DNA of 64,000 bases from Chitinophaga solisilvae. Its GTDB lineage: Bacteria; Bacteroidota; Bacteroidia; Chitinophagales; Chitinophagaceae. The notes below the pieces were generated by a model that did not search any database, was not told the origin of the DNA, and saw nothing but the letters and a program-made list of their open reading frames with translations. Position 1 is the stretch's first letter; every line of letters starts with the position of its first letter. Shown here in pieces: positions 45,195 to 52,734 of this stretch. The translations under genes were made by a program, and so were the position numbers. The stretch covers positions 265,548 to 329,547 of the forward strand of contig NZ_JAABOK010000009.1 in the NCBI RefSeq assembly GCF_009928525.1, given 5' to 3'.

Positions 45195-46634
45195 ATGATT
45201 ACATCTGAATCCATAAAACTCTCGGCACTCACCGGCAGGATCCAGCAGGCGCTTAATGATGCGTTTGCTGCACAAACCTATTGGGTAGTGGCAGATGTTA
45301 CCAACCATTCTTACTACGCACAGAAAGGGTATCATTATTTTGACCTGGTGGAGAAAGATACCGCCTCCAGTGCTATTGTAGCTAAAGTGGCTGCTGTAGC
45401 CTGGGGCAACGGCGCGGTGCGCATCAGGGAATTTGAAGTGGTGACAGGCCAGCCGTTTAAAAATGATATTCACGTGCTGGTGAAGGTATCTGTCAGCTAT
45501 CACCAGGTACATGGCCTGCAGATCTCCCTGCTGGATATCGATACTAACTTCACCGTGGGAATGCTGGAACAGCAGAAACAGCAGACCCTGGTGCGGCTGC
45601 AGACGGAGTGCGCGGACTTCATCCGCAAAGCGGGCGACCATTACATTACCCGCAATAACCAGCTGCAGTTCAGAGAGGTGATACAACGCATCGCCGTCAT
45701 CACCTCCGGCAATTCCGCAGGATTTCAGGATTTCAGACATACGCTGGAACATAACCGTTTCGGCTATACGTTTCAGACAGATACCTATTTTACCGTAGTA
45801 CAGGGAGAGTCCAAAGCGGAACTGGTGCAGCAAAAGCTGATAGATATCTACAACAGCGGCATCGCTTATGATGCCGTGGTGATTATCCGCGGGGGCGGTG
45901 CCCAGACGGATTTCCTGCTTTTCGATACGTTCCTGCTGGGTAGGGCGGTCGCTAAATTCCCGATCCCCGTTATCACAGGCATCGGTCACCAGAAAAATGA
46001 AACCATCACGGACATGATGGCGCACAGTCCTACGAAAACGCCTACCAAAGCGGCAGAGCTGATTATTGCGCATAATAAATCCTTTGAAGATGCCGTGCTG
46101 GAAATGCGGCAGCGTATCATCATCAGATCACAGCAGCTGTTCTCTACACATTATCAGGCATTGTCTGCCCTGAATGCAGCGGTGATAAACCAGACGAGAA
46201 ATATTATCAGCATACAGAAAGAAGTATTGCATCATTATCACCACACGGTGCTGCATGGCTCACAATCCCTGCTGGTAAAGCATCAGCGGGAACTGATGAC
46301 TGTTTCCGGGGAGATATTGTCAACGCCGCGTATACTGGTGGCAGGCAAACGCAATGATCTCACTAATCTCATTGCCAATATACGGGCTTTTAACCGCCTG
46401 TATACGCAGAACCGCCGCGGACAGCTGGCGCACTATGAAACACTGTTCAAACTGGTAAGCCCGGATAATATCCTCCGGCGCGGCTTTGCCATAGTTTACC
46501 AGGATGGAAAAATTATCAATAACGCGGGAACCGTATCGCCGGGAAGTAATATCAGCGTGCAACTCCATGATGCTACACTGACGGCTGCCGTTACCGGAAA
46601 AACAACACATGATGAGCGAGGAACTGACATATGA
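45195..46634 (+). CDS. xseA: Exodeoxyribonuclease VII large subunit
   Basis: 479 residues. An N-terminal OB-fold domain (about 1-110, 'YWVVADVTNHSYYAQKGYHYFDLVEK' noted for 'YYAQKGYHYF') binds single-stranded DNA. The catalytic domain contains 'RIAVITSGNSAGFQDF' near residue 163, 'VVIIRGGGAQTDF' near 228 and 'VITGIGHQKNETITD' near 259. A long coiled-coil (about 300-430) leads to the small beta C-terminal domain. The enzyme degrades single-stranded DNA into oligonucleotides with XseB. Its last 26 bases overlap xseB, as is common for this pair. Confidence 0.95.
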   Translation: MITSESIKLSALTGRIQQALNDAFAAQTYWVVADVTNHSYYAQKGYHYFDLVEKDTASSAIVAKVAAVAWGNGAVRIREFEVVTGQPFKNDIHVLVKVSVSYHQVHGLQISLLDIDTNFTVGMLEQQKQQTLVRLQTECADFIRKAGDHYITRNNQLQFREVIQRIAVITSGNSAGFQDFRHTLEHNRFGYTFQTDTYFTVVQGESKAELVQQKLIDIYNSGIAYDAVVIIRGGGAQTDFLLFDTFLLGRAVAKFPIPVITGIGHQKNETITDMMAHSPTKTPTKAAELIIAHNKSFEDAVLEMRQRIIIRSQQLFSTHYQALSALNAAVINQTRNIISIQKEVLHHYHHTVLHGSQSLLVKHQRELMTVSGEILSTPRILVAGKRNDLTNLIANIRAFNRLYTQNRRGQLAHYETLFKLVSPDNILRRGFAIVYQDGKIINNAGTVSPGSNISVQLHDATLTAAVTGKTTHDERGTDI

Positions 46635-46824
46635 GGCTGCCTATAACGAATTACAGCAGATCGCAGCCGAAATAGAAAATGAAACCGTTTCTGTAGATGT
46701 ACTGGCAGAAAGGGTAAAGCGCGCTGCAGTGCTGATAGAATTCTGCCAGCAGAAGCTGCGTGCCACGGAAACGGAAGTGAATAATATTATCAGGCAGATG
46801 GAAGGTAATAAAGAAGGAAAATAA
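46609..46824 (+). CDS. xseB: Exodeoxyribonuclease VII small subunit
   Basis: 71 residues, the normal length for XseB, folding as a helical hairpin: 'TYEAAYNELQQIAAEIENE', noted for 'YNELQQIAAEIEN', then 'SVDVLAERVKRAAVLIEFCQQKL' with heptad Leu/Val positions. The start lies within the end of xseA (26-base overlap). Family knowledge: several XseB chains wrap the XseA coiled-coil and are needed for activity. The gene ends ten bases from the convergent BamA-like gene. Confidence 0.93.
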   Translation: MMSEELTYEAAYNELQQIAAEIENETVSVDVLAERVKRAAVLIEFCQQKLRATETEVNNIIRQMEGNKEGK

Positions 46825-46833
46825 CGACGCGCA

Positions 46834-47985
46834 TCAGAATACTTCATTGATACCAAAGTAAAAACCCTGCTGATCCTGGCCACGGCCATAATCCAGGCGT
46901 ATATTCACCCGGTTTTTGAATTCCCATCTGTAACCGATACCGTAGCTCACCAGTGTTTTGGAGAAGGTAAGATGCTTAAACTCTGAATATACATTTCCGG
47001 CGCCTATCCAGGCTACCATACCGCTGCGCCGGTAAATATGCTGGCGCAATTCCACCTGTCCGGCGAGAAGGTTCTTATCGCGGTAGCGTCCTTCATAGTA
47101 GCCGCGAAGCCTGTTGGAGCCGCCTGCTTCTGCCAGCATACTCCAGGGAACAGTACCGCTGCGTTCTTCTACATACAGATCGGTGGCCAGTATCGCGCCT
47201 TTCCACAGGCGGCGGTACCAGTCGAACTGCAAATCAAATTTTGAAAAAACATCGTTGTTGCCCAGAAAGGAAGGGAAGCTGCGGAAGCCGAAGCGCACGT
47301 AAATACCTTTGTAGGGATTCGGAATAAAATCACGGGTATCGTATACCACGTAAGGTCCTATGCCTATGCCGAGTACGGTGCCCGGCTGCATGACCGGATG
47401 CCCGGCGATGCTGTCTATATCGGCGGCACTGGTATGCTGTACCTGCAGACTGGCGCCGGCAAACAGCGCACGGCTGACTCTCACGCTGAAATCGGCCTGC
47501 AGCTTTTCTGTCAGCTGTATATATTTCGTATAGTCGTCTTTGTTAGATCCGTCTTCGAATCCGATCCCCCAGTATTTATCTGGCCTTGAGCTGAAAGACG
47601 CCTTCAGGCTGAGCCGGAATCTGTCTTTCGGAAAAATGGTCGTGCTGTTCAATCCCAGTCCGTAGAAACCGGTGAGTGCTACAGATCCGTATACGGCCAC
47701 ATTGGAAACGGGCAGCAGGCTGTCCTTATGATCGGTGCGGTATTGTGCGGCGACCATAACGGCAATACCGGCGCTGGTTTCGGGTGTATACACCGGCCCG
47801 CCGATGAAGCTGATGTCAAATTTCTTTTTCTTCTTTACCTCGTTGGTATGCTGAAGATAATGGAGAATACGGTTGTATACTCCTTTGGGGGCCGCCGGGG
47901 CCCTAGTATCCGCAGGGACGGCCTGACGGGCATATGCAACCTGACCGGCACAGACAAGAATAAGGACTAGAGATTTTTTTACCAT
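46834..47985 (-). CDS. BamA/TamA-family outer membrane barrel protein without POTRA domains
   Basis: About 383 residues from the ATG at 47985, which begins a clean signal peptide ('VLILVCAGQVAYA'). A Lys-rich spacer ('HTNEVKKKKKFDISFIGGP') is followed by alternating beta strands of an Omp85-type barrel. The last strand, 'DYGRGQDQQGFYFGINEVF', ends in the Phe expected for barrel assembly and contains the 'RxDYG' phrase of the surface antigen (D15) domain. No POTRA repeats are present, so it is a short Omp85 member, possibly linked to patatin or metallophosphatase partners elsewhere. Function in outer-membrane insertion or secretion is inferred from family only. Confidence 0.82.
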   Translation of the reverse strand: MVKKSLVLILVCAGQVAYARQAVPADTRAPAAPKGVYNRILHYLQHTNEVKKKKKFDISFIGGPVYTPETSAGIAVMVAAQYRTDHKDSLLPVSNVAVYGSVALTGFYGLGLNSTTIFPKDRFRLSLKASFSSRPDKYWGIGFEDGSNKDDYTKYIQLTEKLQADFSVRVSRALFAGASLQVQHTSAADIDSIAGHPVMQPGTVLGIGIGPYVVYDTRDFIPNPYKGIYVRFGFRSFPSFLGNNDVFSKFDLQFDWYRRLWKGAILATDLYVEERSGTVPWSMLAEAGGSNRLRGYYEGRYRDKNLLAGQVELRQHIYRRSGMVAWIGAGNVYSEFKHLTFSKTLVSYGIGYRWEFKNRVNIRLDYGRGQDQQGFYFGINEVF

Positions 47986-48026
47986 GGCTTTCCTCAGGAA
48001 TGAAGATAACAACATTTTTGGTAAAA

Positions 48027-48071
48027 AGGGCTGACAGCTCGGGCAGAAAAGATAGCCCGGCTGTCAGCCTT
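48027..48071 (-). terminator. Terminator after the RING/TerD-like gene
   Basis: The outer stem GGCTGACAGC / GCTGTCAGCC (48029-48038 and 48060-48069) and a nested stem CGGGC/GCCCG form a long hairpin. On the minus strand it is followed by CCCTTTTTACC. It begins about 30 bases beyond the stop of the gene at 48101. Confidence 0.85.
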
Positions 48072-48100
48072 ATTGTTTTGGGGTTATGTCAGACATACAA

Positions 48101-50332
48101 TCAGCCGGCAAACAGCTGCGTCACGGCGGCGGTATTCATGGCCCACTGAGCGGTGTAGGCTTCATCAGCTCCGGGATCGTTCACGATTTCCAGCTGCTGC
48201 GCCGCAGCTTTCAGCTGTAACAGCTGCCCGATGTTCATCTTGCTTTCCAGTTTGTTCAGCAGGGCAGAGATGTTGTTCTGGTCCAGCTGCTGTATAATCT
48301 GTCCGTCGAACGGCATCTCCAGCCAGATGATTTCTCCTGCTTTTACATCCAGCACACCAAATAACAATCCCTTGGTTAATCCGCGGGTAATTCTTACCTG
48401 ATGTTGTACGCAGGACGGGTCGTAGGCCACGCCGGAGTTTTTGGATATTTTCATCGGATAACGGCTGTTCATCCATCCTACCACCAGTTCCGGAACCAGG
48501 GCGCCGGCGCTGTAGGCATTGCAGGCGAAGGACACATAATGCGCACCTGCCGCTGCCAGTTCCGGTATGTTCAGCTCAATGTATTCTGCCGCACCGGTCA
48601 TATGCGGGATAGAACGTATATCACCGCTATGCTTACATCCGGTAGTTGTCAGGTACATATAGGAGCAGATTTCCATCCGGTTTCCGAAAGACACGCGGCA
48701 GCTCAGGTCCATATCCAGGTGCTGGGCCGGTAACCCTTTACCCCACTGCATGAACAGGCGAACGGTATCGCCATCTACTTTGAAACGTGTTCCCATTAAG
48801 GCGGAAGGGAGGTCTTGTATCTGTTCGCTACGGTCGCCGATAGCGAGCGGAATATAGAACAACGCAGGGTCAATGTACATGGTGCGCGCCGTAACCGGAG
48901 CCGCGGCAAAGCGTTGCTGCATCACATGCAGGTAGATGTCTGTCACCGCACCCTGCATGGCCTGCAGGTCTTTATCCGTGTACAGTGACAGCAGGCTGTT
49001 GGCGGGTATTCTTTTGGAAGTACCTCCCAGCGGTTTTACGCTGCGCATGTTATGACGGTTAAAGTAATAGGCGGCATACATCTGCAGTGTGAGCAACAGG
49101 CGTACCGGTAATTTATCTGCGATCTGCGTAAAGGCCTGCAGGGTAGGCTCAGGGCCGAACCACAGCATATTGGCAAACAGGGAGCGGGCAAATAATCCCG
49201 GACGCTGCTGCAACAGGTAAAAGGTACTTGCCGCATCGTGACGCAGTTTGAAATGATCTATACGACCCTGCATGACCACGTAATCCTCGTTATAGAATTT
49301 GTCCAGCAGCGTATGCAGCTTTTCAAATCCTTTACGGTGACTGAATTCAGCCAGGCGCAGGGCGCGTATGAAACGTACCCACATGTTGCGTTTAGCATGC
49401 ATGTTTTCACACATGGCAGCAGTATCCATAGTCAGCTCATTCAGCCAGCGGGCTGCTGTCAGGGCTTCGCGGCGGCCATATTTCAGCTTCAGGGAAGCGG
49501 CCATGGCTGTTTTGCTCTGCTGGTCAGGCTGCTTTCTGAATGCCAGGTGCTGATTGTTACGCAGTTGTCTTTTGATGATGGTTTTAGGCGCTACAATCTG
49601 CAGGAAGCCGGTATGTTTATACCACAGGTAACGGAGTATATCCGTTGGCGTAGTAAACAGTGCCTGTGCATCTGCAGCCTTGTCTTTACTTACCAGGAAG
49701 CTGATCACGGTAATCTGTGTTTCTTTCATGGTAATATTCACCTGCGGCAGCGGACGTTCTTCCAGCAACAGTTGCAGTGTATCTGTCTGCGTTGCATCCA
49801 GTGCTGTTTTTGAGGTTAACAGGTCACGGAGAAAGGCATCGGCATTTGCTTCTGTCCACAGATCCAGTACACGCACTTTACTGTTCTGCTGATAATATTC
49901 TATTTCACCAGCCTGGAAAGGTGTACCACAGAATGGACAACCATTATATCTTTCCAGCGGAAAGGTATTCAGCGGAATGATATGGCCGCAGCGTAGTGCA
50001 GGACCGGCTTTCCTGTTCTGCAACACGTTGGCGAACCAGGTAGTCAGGTGGTCTGTCACGCTTTCTCCGGTAGGAATATTCCATTCTTTCACCAGTGGTG
50101 TCCAGTTTTTATCTATACCCATTACTTCGCGCAGCAGCTGCAGTATCTGGCGGTGATACGCCGGGGTAGTGCTGTTCAGGGCATGTAACAATGTTTCGGT
50201 AACACCAAATCCCATTTTGGCGATGTTGGCTACCAGCAGGCCGGTGGTAGGAGAAAGGGTTTTGTTCGCGGAAGCAGTTGCCGGAATGAAAATGGCATGC
50301 TGACGTAAAGCTGCTTTTAAAGTAGTGTTCAT
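48101..50332 (-). CDS. RING-like zinc-finger protein with C-terminal TerD-like domain (MXAN_6230/SCO0854-like)
   Basis: 743 residues. The first 110 or so are helical. A RING-like treble-clef follows near residues 115-145: 'RCGHIIPL' and then 'GCPFCGTPF', giving Cys-x-His and Cys-x2-Cys ligands. A long helical middle (about 180-480) resembles HEAT-type or TPR solenoids. The C-terminal part (about 550-715) looks like a TerD-type beta-sandwich, with 'DMDLSC', the calcium-loop-like 'KHSGDI', 'GAAEYIELNIPEL' and 'YVSFACNAYSAG'. The overall architecture recalls the MXAN_6230/SCO0854 RING family. It has no signal peptide, so it is cytoplasmic. On the same strand two tRNA-like RNAs lie 87 bases and more upstream and are probably co-transcribed. 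A role as scaffold or sensor binding these RNAs is inferred. Confidence 0.7.
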   Translation of the reverse strand: MNTTLKAALRQHAIFIPATASANKTLSPTTGLLVANIAKMGFGVTETLLHALNSTTPAYHRQILQLLREVMGIDKNWTPLVKEWNIPTGESVTDHLTTWFANVLQNRKAGPALRCGHIIPLNTFPLERYNGCPFCGTPFQAGEIEYYQQNSKVRVLDLWTEANADAFLRDLLTSKTALDATQTDTLQLLLEERPLPQVNITMKETQITVISFLVSKDKAADAQALFTTPTDILRYLWYKHTGFLQIVAPKTIIKRQLRNNQHLAFRKQPDQQSKTAMAASLKLKYGRREALTAARWLNELTMDTAAMCENMHAKRNMWVRFIRALRLAEFSHRKGFEKLHTLLDKFYNEDYVVMQGRIDHFKLRHDAASTFYLLQQRPGLFARSLFANMLWFGPEPTLQAFTQIADKLPVRLLLTLQMYAAYYFNRHNMRSVKPLGGTSKRIPANSLLSLYTDKDLQAMQGAVTDIYLHVMQQRFAAAPVTARTMYIDPALFYIPLAIGDRSEQIQDLPSALMGTRFKVDGDTVRLFMQWGKGLPAQHLDMDLSCRVSFGNRMEICSYMYLTTTGCKHSGDIRSIPHMTGAAEYIELNIPELAAAGAHYVSFACNAYSAGALVPELVVGWMNSRYPMKISKNSGVAYDPSCVQHQVRITRGLTKGLLFGVLDVKAGEIIWLEMPFDGQIIQQLDQNNISALLNKLESKMNIGQLLQLKAAAQQLEIVNDPGADEAYTAQWAMNTAAVTQLFAG

Positions 50333-50418
50333 GATAATGAAAAATTAAAATCAGATAATGCTGTTGCAGTTTTTACCAAAAAAAATGAAGTATGCAACAA
50401 TTGACCTCGATTCTTTTG

Positions 50419-50538
50419 TAAAGCGGATCGGATTCGAACCGATATCTCCGGCATAAGTTCCTGTAGTAAGTTTCCGTTGACCTGGCTGGTAATGCGAAAA
50501 CTTGTATGGTACCGGTGTTTACCCTTAACCACCGCTTT
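50419..50538 (-). ncRNA. tRNA-like RNA with hairpin insertion in the anticodon loop (copy 1)
   Basis: On the minus strand a cloverleaf can be drawn: acceptor AAAGCGG / CCGCTTT, D stem GTT/AAC with loop AAGGGTA, anticodon stem CCGGT/GCCGG, four-base variable region AGAT, and T arm ATCGG-TTCGAAT-CCGAT. The anticodon loop is 58 bases instead of seven. Most of it folds as a second stem AAGTTTTCG / CGGAAACTT topped by TTACCAGCCAGGTCAA. No anticodon can be read. The 3' end lacks an encoded CCA and continues ACAA. It lies 87 bases before the RING/TerD-like gene in the same direction. The design resembles bacterial Y RNAs (YrlA), which mimic tRNA. A spliced or decoded tRNA is not excluded. Confidence 0.75.
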
Positions 50539-50614
50539 GTTTACCTGGTAATTGTGCTGCACGGCTTTCAGTGGAAGAAAAAGAAGTAGGCAGCAATTGA
50601 CCTGGTAAATGTTG

Positions 50615-50739
50615 TAAAGCGGACCGGATTCGAACCGGTATCTCCAGCCTGGAATCCTGAAGTAAGTTTCACTTGACCTGACTGGTAATGATGAAACTCT
50701 TTAAGGAGGCCGGCGTCCTGACCATTAGACCACCGCTTG
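50615..50739 (-). ncRNA. tRNA-like RNA with hairpin insertion in the anticodon loop (copy 2)
   Basis: The same plan as copy 1, with sequence changes that keep the pairing: acceptor AAGCGG / CCGCTT (the seventh pair is mismatched), D stem GTC/GAC with a Glu/Gln-like D loop TAATGGTCAG, anticodon stem CCGGC/GCTGG, variable region AGAT, and T arm ACCGG-TTCGAAT-CCGGT. The anticodon loop is 60 bases. Its inner stem GTTTCA / TGAAAC differs from copy 1 by paired changes, and the apical TTACCAGTCAGGTCAA is conserved. The 3' flank ACAA is again the same. It lies 76 bases upstream of copy 1 and 94 bases from the nearer operator. Compensatory change in the D, T and insertion stems is good evidence that the RNA fold is selected. 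Confidence 0.75.
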
Positions 50740-50833
50740 GTTTATCAGAAGCTGTAATGTTGAACGAACATTTAACAGATGGTTGAAGTATCGTTCCGTT
50801 GACCGCCTTCCGATGACACAAAGATGTCCACCT

Positions 50834-50858
50834 AACTGCGCAATGCACTTGCGCAGTT
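50834..50858. promoter_or_regulatory. Palindromic operator near the tRNA-like genes
   Basis: A perfect inverted repeat AACTGCGCAA / TTGCGCAGTT with a five-base centre; the core is CTGCGCA-N7-TGCGCAG. A second copy of the same core lies exactly 100 bases away at 50936. It is placed just upstream of the minus-strand RNA genes. Confidence 0.6.
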
Positions 50859-50935
50859 TAAAATTGTAGAAAAATATTTTTTAATGAATTGATTTTTAGT
50901 GATTTGTGTTGAAAAGTTTTTTTGAGATAACTTAG

Positions 50936-50956
50936 CTGCGCAGATGTATTGCGCAG
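50936..50956. promoter_or_regulatory. Palindromic operator near the WYL gene
   Basis: CTGCGCA-N7-TGCGCAG, the same core as at 50836-50856, located 45 bases before the WYL start codon. The pair probably lets one regulator control both divergent directions. TATATTTT at 50963-50970 is a weak -7 candidate for the WYL gene. Confidence 0.6.
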
Positions 50957-51001
50957 AAGAAATATATTTTTACCTTCACGACTATACGAAACGAATAAAT
51001 T

Positions 51002-52012
51002 ATGTCTGTTAATAAACTGGCACTGATGCGTTACAAGACAATAGATGATTGTCTGCGTAACCGCCTGCGTAAATGGACGCTGGAAGACCTCATCGATAAA
51101 ACAGCAGCGGTATTATATGAATGCGAAGGCATCGACTCCGGCGTGAGCAGGCGCACCATTCAGGCAGATATACAGCTGATGCGCAGCGATAAACTGGGAT
51201 ATAATGCGCCCATCATTGTAAAGGATAAAAAGTACTATACCTACAGCGACCCTTCCTACAGCATCACCAACGCGCCCATCAACAATGCGGACGTGAGCAC
51301 CATGAAGGAAATTGTAGCGGTACTGAAACAGTTCAGCGGATTCAGCTACTTCTCAGACATGAACGACATGATCGCCAGGCTGGAAAGTAACCTGTATAAA
51401 TCAACCCACGAATACCGCAACTGTATCCAGTTTGAGAATAACCACCTCCTGCAGGGGCTGGCGCATATCAATCCCCTGTACCAGGCTACCCTGCACCGTC
51501 AGCCGCTCCTGATATCCTATAAATCTTTCAAGGCCGCAGCAGCAAAGGAGAGCATCTGTTATCCCTACCTCCTGAAAGAATACCGCAACCGCTGGTTCCT
51601 GATAGCCCGGCAGAAAGGAAAGCCCCAGCTGATGACCATGGCGCTGGACAGGATCGTGAGCTTCCGGGAGGCGGCAGGAGAGCAGTTTACGGCCTGTGAA
51701 GACATTGACTTTGACAGCTACTACAACGATCTGATAGGCGTTACCAAATCCGAAAAAGATGTGGCCCACAAAGTGGTGGTACAGATCAATAAAAGAGATG
51801 CTCCCTATATTCTGACCAAACCACTGCACCCCTCACAGGAAATACTGAAGGAGGCCGATGATCACCTGCTGTTCAGTATCCGGGTGGTGATCAATTTCGA
51901 GCTGGAAAGGGAATTGCTCGGCTTCGGGGAAAGCATCCGGGTTGTATCTCCCCGGTCCCTGGTGACTCGCCTGCAGCGCAGAATTGAGGGAATGGCTGGA
52001 CATTACCGCTAA
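51002..52012 (+). CDS. WYL-domain transcriptional regulator
   Basis: 336 residues. The N-terminal winged helix (about 1-85, 'RKWTLEDLIDKTAAVLYE', then 'VSRRTIQADIQLMRSDKLGYNAPI', noted for 'SRRTIQADIQ') is followed by a WYL domain (about 150-235) with 'LISYKSFKA' and 'YLLKEYRNRWFLIA', and a WCX-type C-terminal wing ('RVVSPRSLVTRLQRRI'). WYL domains sense nucleic acid or nucleotide ligands and often control defence or DNA/RNA-damage responses. It is divergent from the tRNA-like/RING operon, with two identical operator cores in between, so it is the probable regulator of that locus and of itself. This type of WYL protein is widespread in Bacteroidota. Confidence 0.9.
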   Translation: MSVNKLALMRYKTIDDCLRNRLRKWTLEDLIDKTAAVLYECEGIDSGVSRRTIQADIQLMRSDKLGYNAPIIVKDKKYYTYSDPSYSITNAPINNADVSTMKEIVAVLKQFSGFSYFSDMNDMIARLESNLYKSTHEYRNCIQFENNHLLQGLAHINPLYQATLHRQPLLISYKSFKAAAAKESICYPYLLKEYRNRWFLIARQKGKPQLMTMALDRIVSFREAAGEQFTACEDIDFDSYYNDLIGVTKSEKDVAHKVVVQINKRDAPYILTKPLHPSQEILKEADDHLLFSIRVVINFELERELLGFGESIRVVSPRSLVTRLQRRIEGMAGHYR

Positions 52013-52019
52013 TCTTTTA

Positions 52020-52027
52020 TATTTTTG
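52020..52027 (+). promoter_or_regulatory. -7 element of the HPP-family gene
   Basis: TATTTTTG matches TAnnTTTG exactly and lies 20 bases before the ATG at 52048, eight bases after the WYL stop. No clear -33 TTTG at the expected distance. Confidence 0.4.
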
Positions 52028-52047
52028 CGGCGCACTTGCCAAAAGAA

Positions 52048-52611
52048 ATGAGACACAAGATAAAAAGAGGTATGCGGGTTGCGCGTTACATTGTTTACCG
52101 CGAAACACTTATCGATAAAAAAAATATTTACTGGTCATTTGCCGGGGCTTTCCTGGGCATTGCCTGTGTAGGATTACTCAGCCACTTTTATTTACCGGTA
52201 AAAGATAACCTGTTCCTCATCGGTTCCTTCGGCGCTTCTGCCGTACTGATATACGGACATACCCAAAGTCCGCTGGCCCAGCCCCGTAATCTGGTTGGCG
52301 GTCATATACTCAGCGCCATCATCGGCGTCACTATCCGTTTTCTCGTTCCCTGGCCCGAATGGGAATGGCTGGCCTGCTCCCTCGCTGTGGCCCTGGCCCT
52401 CGTTGTCATGCAGATCACCAAAACCGTTCACCCTCCCGGCGGCGCCACCGCCCTGCTGGCCATCGCCGGCTCCCCCGCCATCCGTAAACTGGGCTACTGG
52501 TACGTATTATCACCTGTCGCCAGCGGTGTAGCCATCATGCTCCTGATCGCAGTGATCGTGAATAACATGACATCTATCCGGCAGTATCCGGATAAAGGCA
52601 AATGGATTTGA
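52048..52611 (+). CDS. HPP-family membrane protein
   Basis: 187 residues from the ATG at 52048. A short basic N-terminus leads to four membrane helices. The HPP signature is visible as 'THVHPPGGATAL'-type sequence, here 'TVHPPGGATALLA' near residue 133, with 'GSFGASAVLIYG' and 'SPLAQPRNLVGGH' near 62 and 75. HPP proteins are inner-membrane permeases; some members carry nitrite into chloroplasts or bacteria. The stop codon lies inside the left arm of element 5, so the C-terminal residues 'KWI' and the stop sit at the repeat boundary. It follows the WYL gene by 35 bases but probably has its own promoter. Confidence 0.88.
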   Translation: MRHKIKRGMRVARYIVYRETLIDKKNIYWSFAGAFLGIACVGLLSHFYLPVKDNLFLIGSFGASAVLIYGHTQSPLAQPRNLVGGHILSAIIGVTIRFLVPWPEWEWLACSLAVALALVVMQITKTVHPPGGATALLAIAGSPAIRKLGYWYVLSPVASGVAIMLLIAVIVNNMTSIRQYPDKGKWI

Positions 52612-52732
52612 TTATTTGATTATTTGAGATTTGGTTATTTAAAATGCAGCGGAGATATTAGCGTATGTCATCTTCGCTAATATCTCCGCTGCATTTTAAA
52701 TAACCAAATCTCAAATAATCAAATAATCAAAT
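52606..52732. repeat. Long intergenic palindrome, element 5
   Basis: A perfect 58-base inverted repeat (52606-52663 and 52675-52732) with an 11-base loop. The outer arm is a tandem of ATTTGATT, ATTTGAG and ATTTGGTT units; the core AATGCAGCGGAGATATTAGC is related to element 3. It covers the stop codon of the HPP gene and ends three bases from the stop of the convergent cytochrome gene. Confidence 0.9.
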
Positions 52733-52734
52733 AT

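Larger units (their letters stand above)
50387..50804. repeat. Five-copy GAAGTA-N8-TTGACC motif array
   Basis: The plus strand carries the two-part word GAAGTA, exactly eight bases, TTGACC at 50387-50406, 50463-50482 (GTAGTA variant), 50583-50602, 50659-50678 and 50785-50804. Start-to-start distances are 76, 120, 76 and 126. Copies two and four lie inside the hairpin insertions of the two tRNA-like genes; copies one and three lie just past their 3' ends; copy five lies upstream of the second. It may be a protein-binding site at DNA or RNA level. Confidence 0.75.

Noticed and set aside
48101..50332. A TROVE/Ro60 protein as partner of the tRNA-like RNAs
   Set aside because: No TROVE or von Willebrand A signatures were seen; the protein instead has a RING-like finger and a TerD-like domain.
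50419..50739. Two ordinary tRNA genes (Glu/Gln-like)
   Set aside because: T arms and acceptors fit, but no seven-base anticodon loop can be drawn; both carry the same structured insertion, so a normal tRNA call would be misleading.
50419..50739. tRNA genes interrupted by group I introns
   Set aside because: The insertion is only about 50 bases longer than a normal loop, far too short for a self-splicing group I intron.
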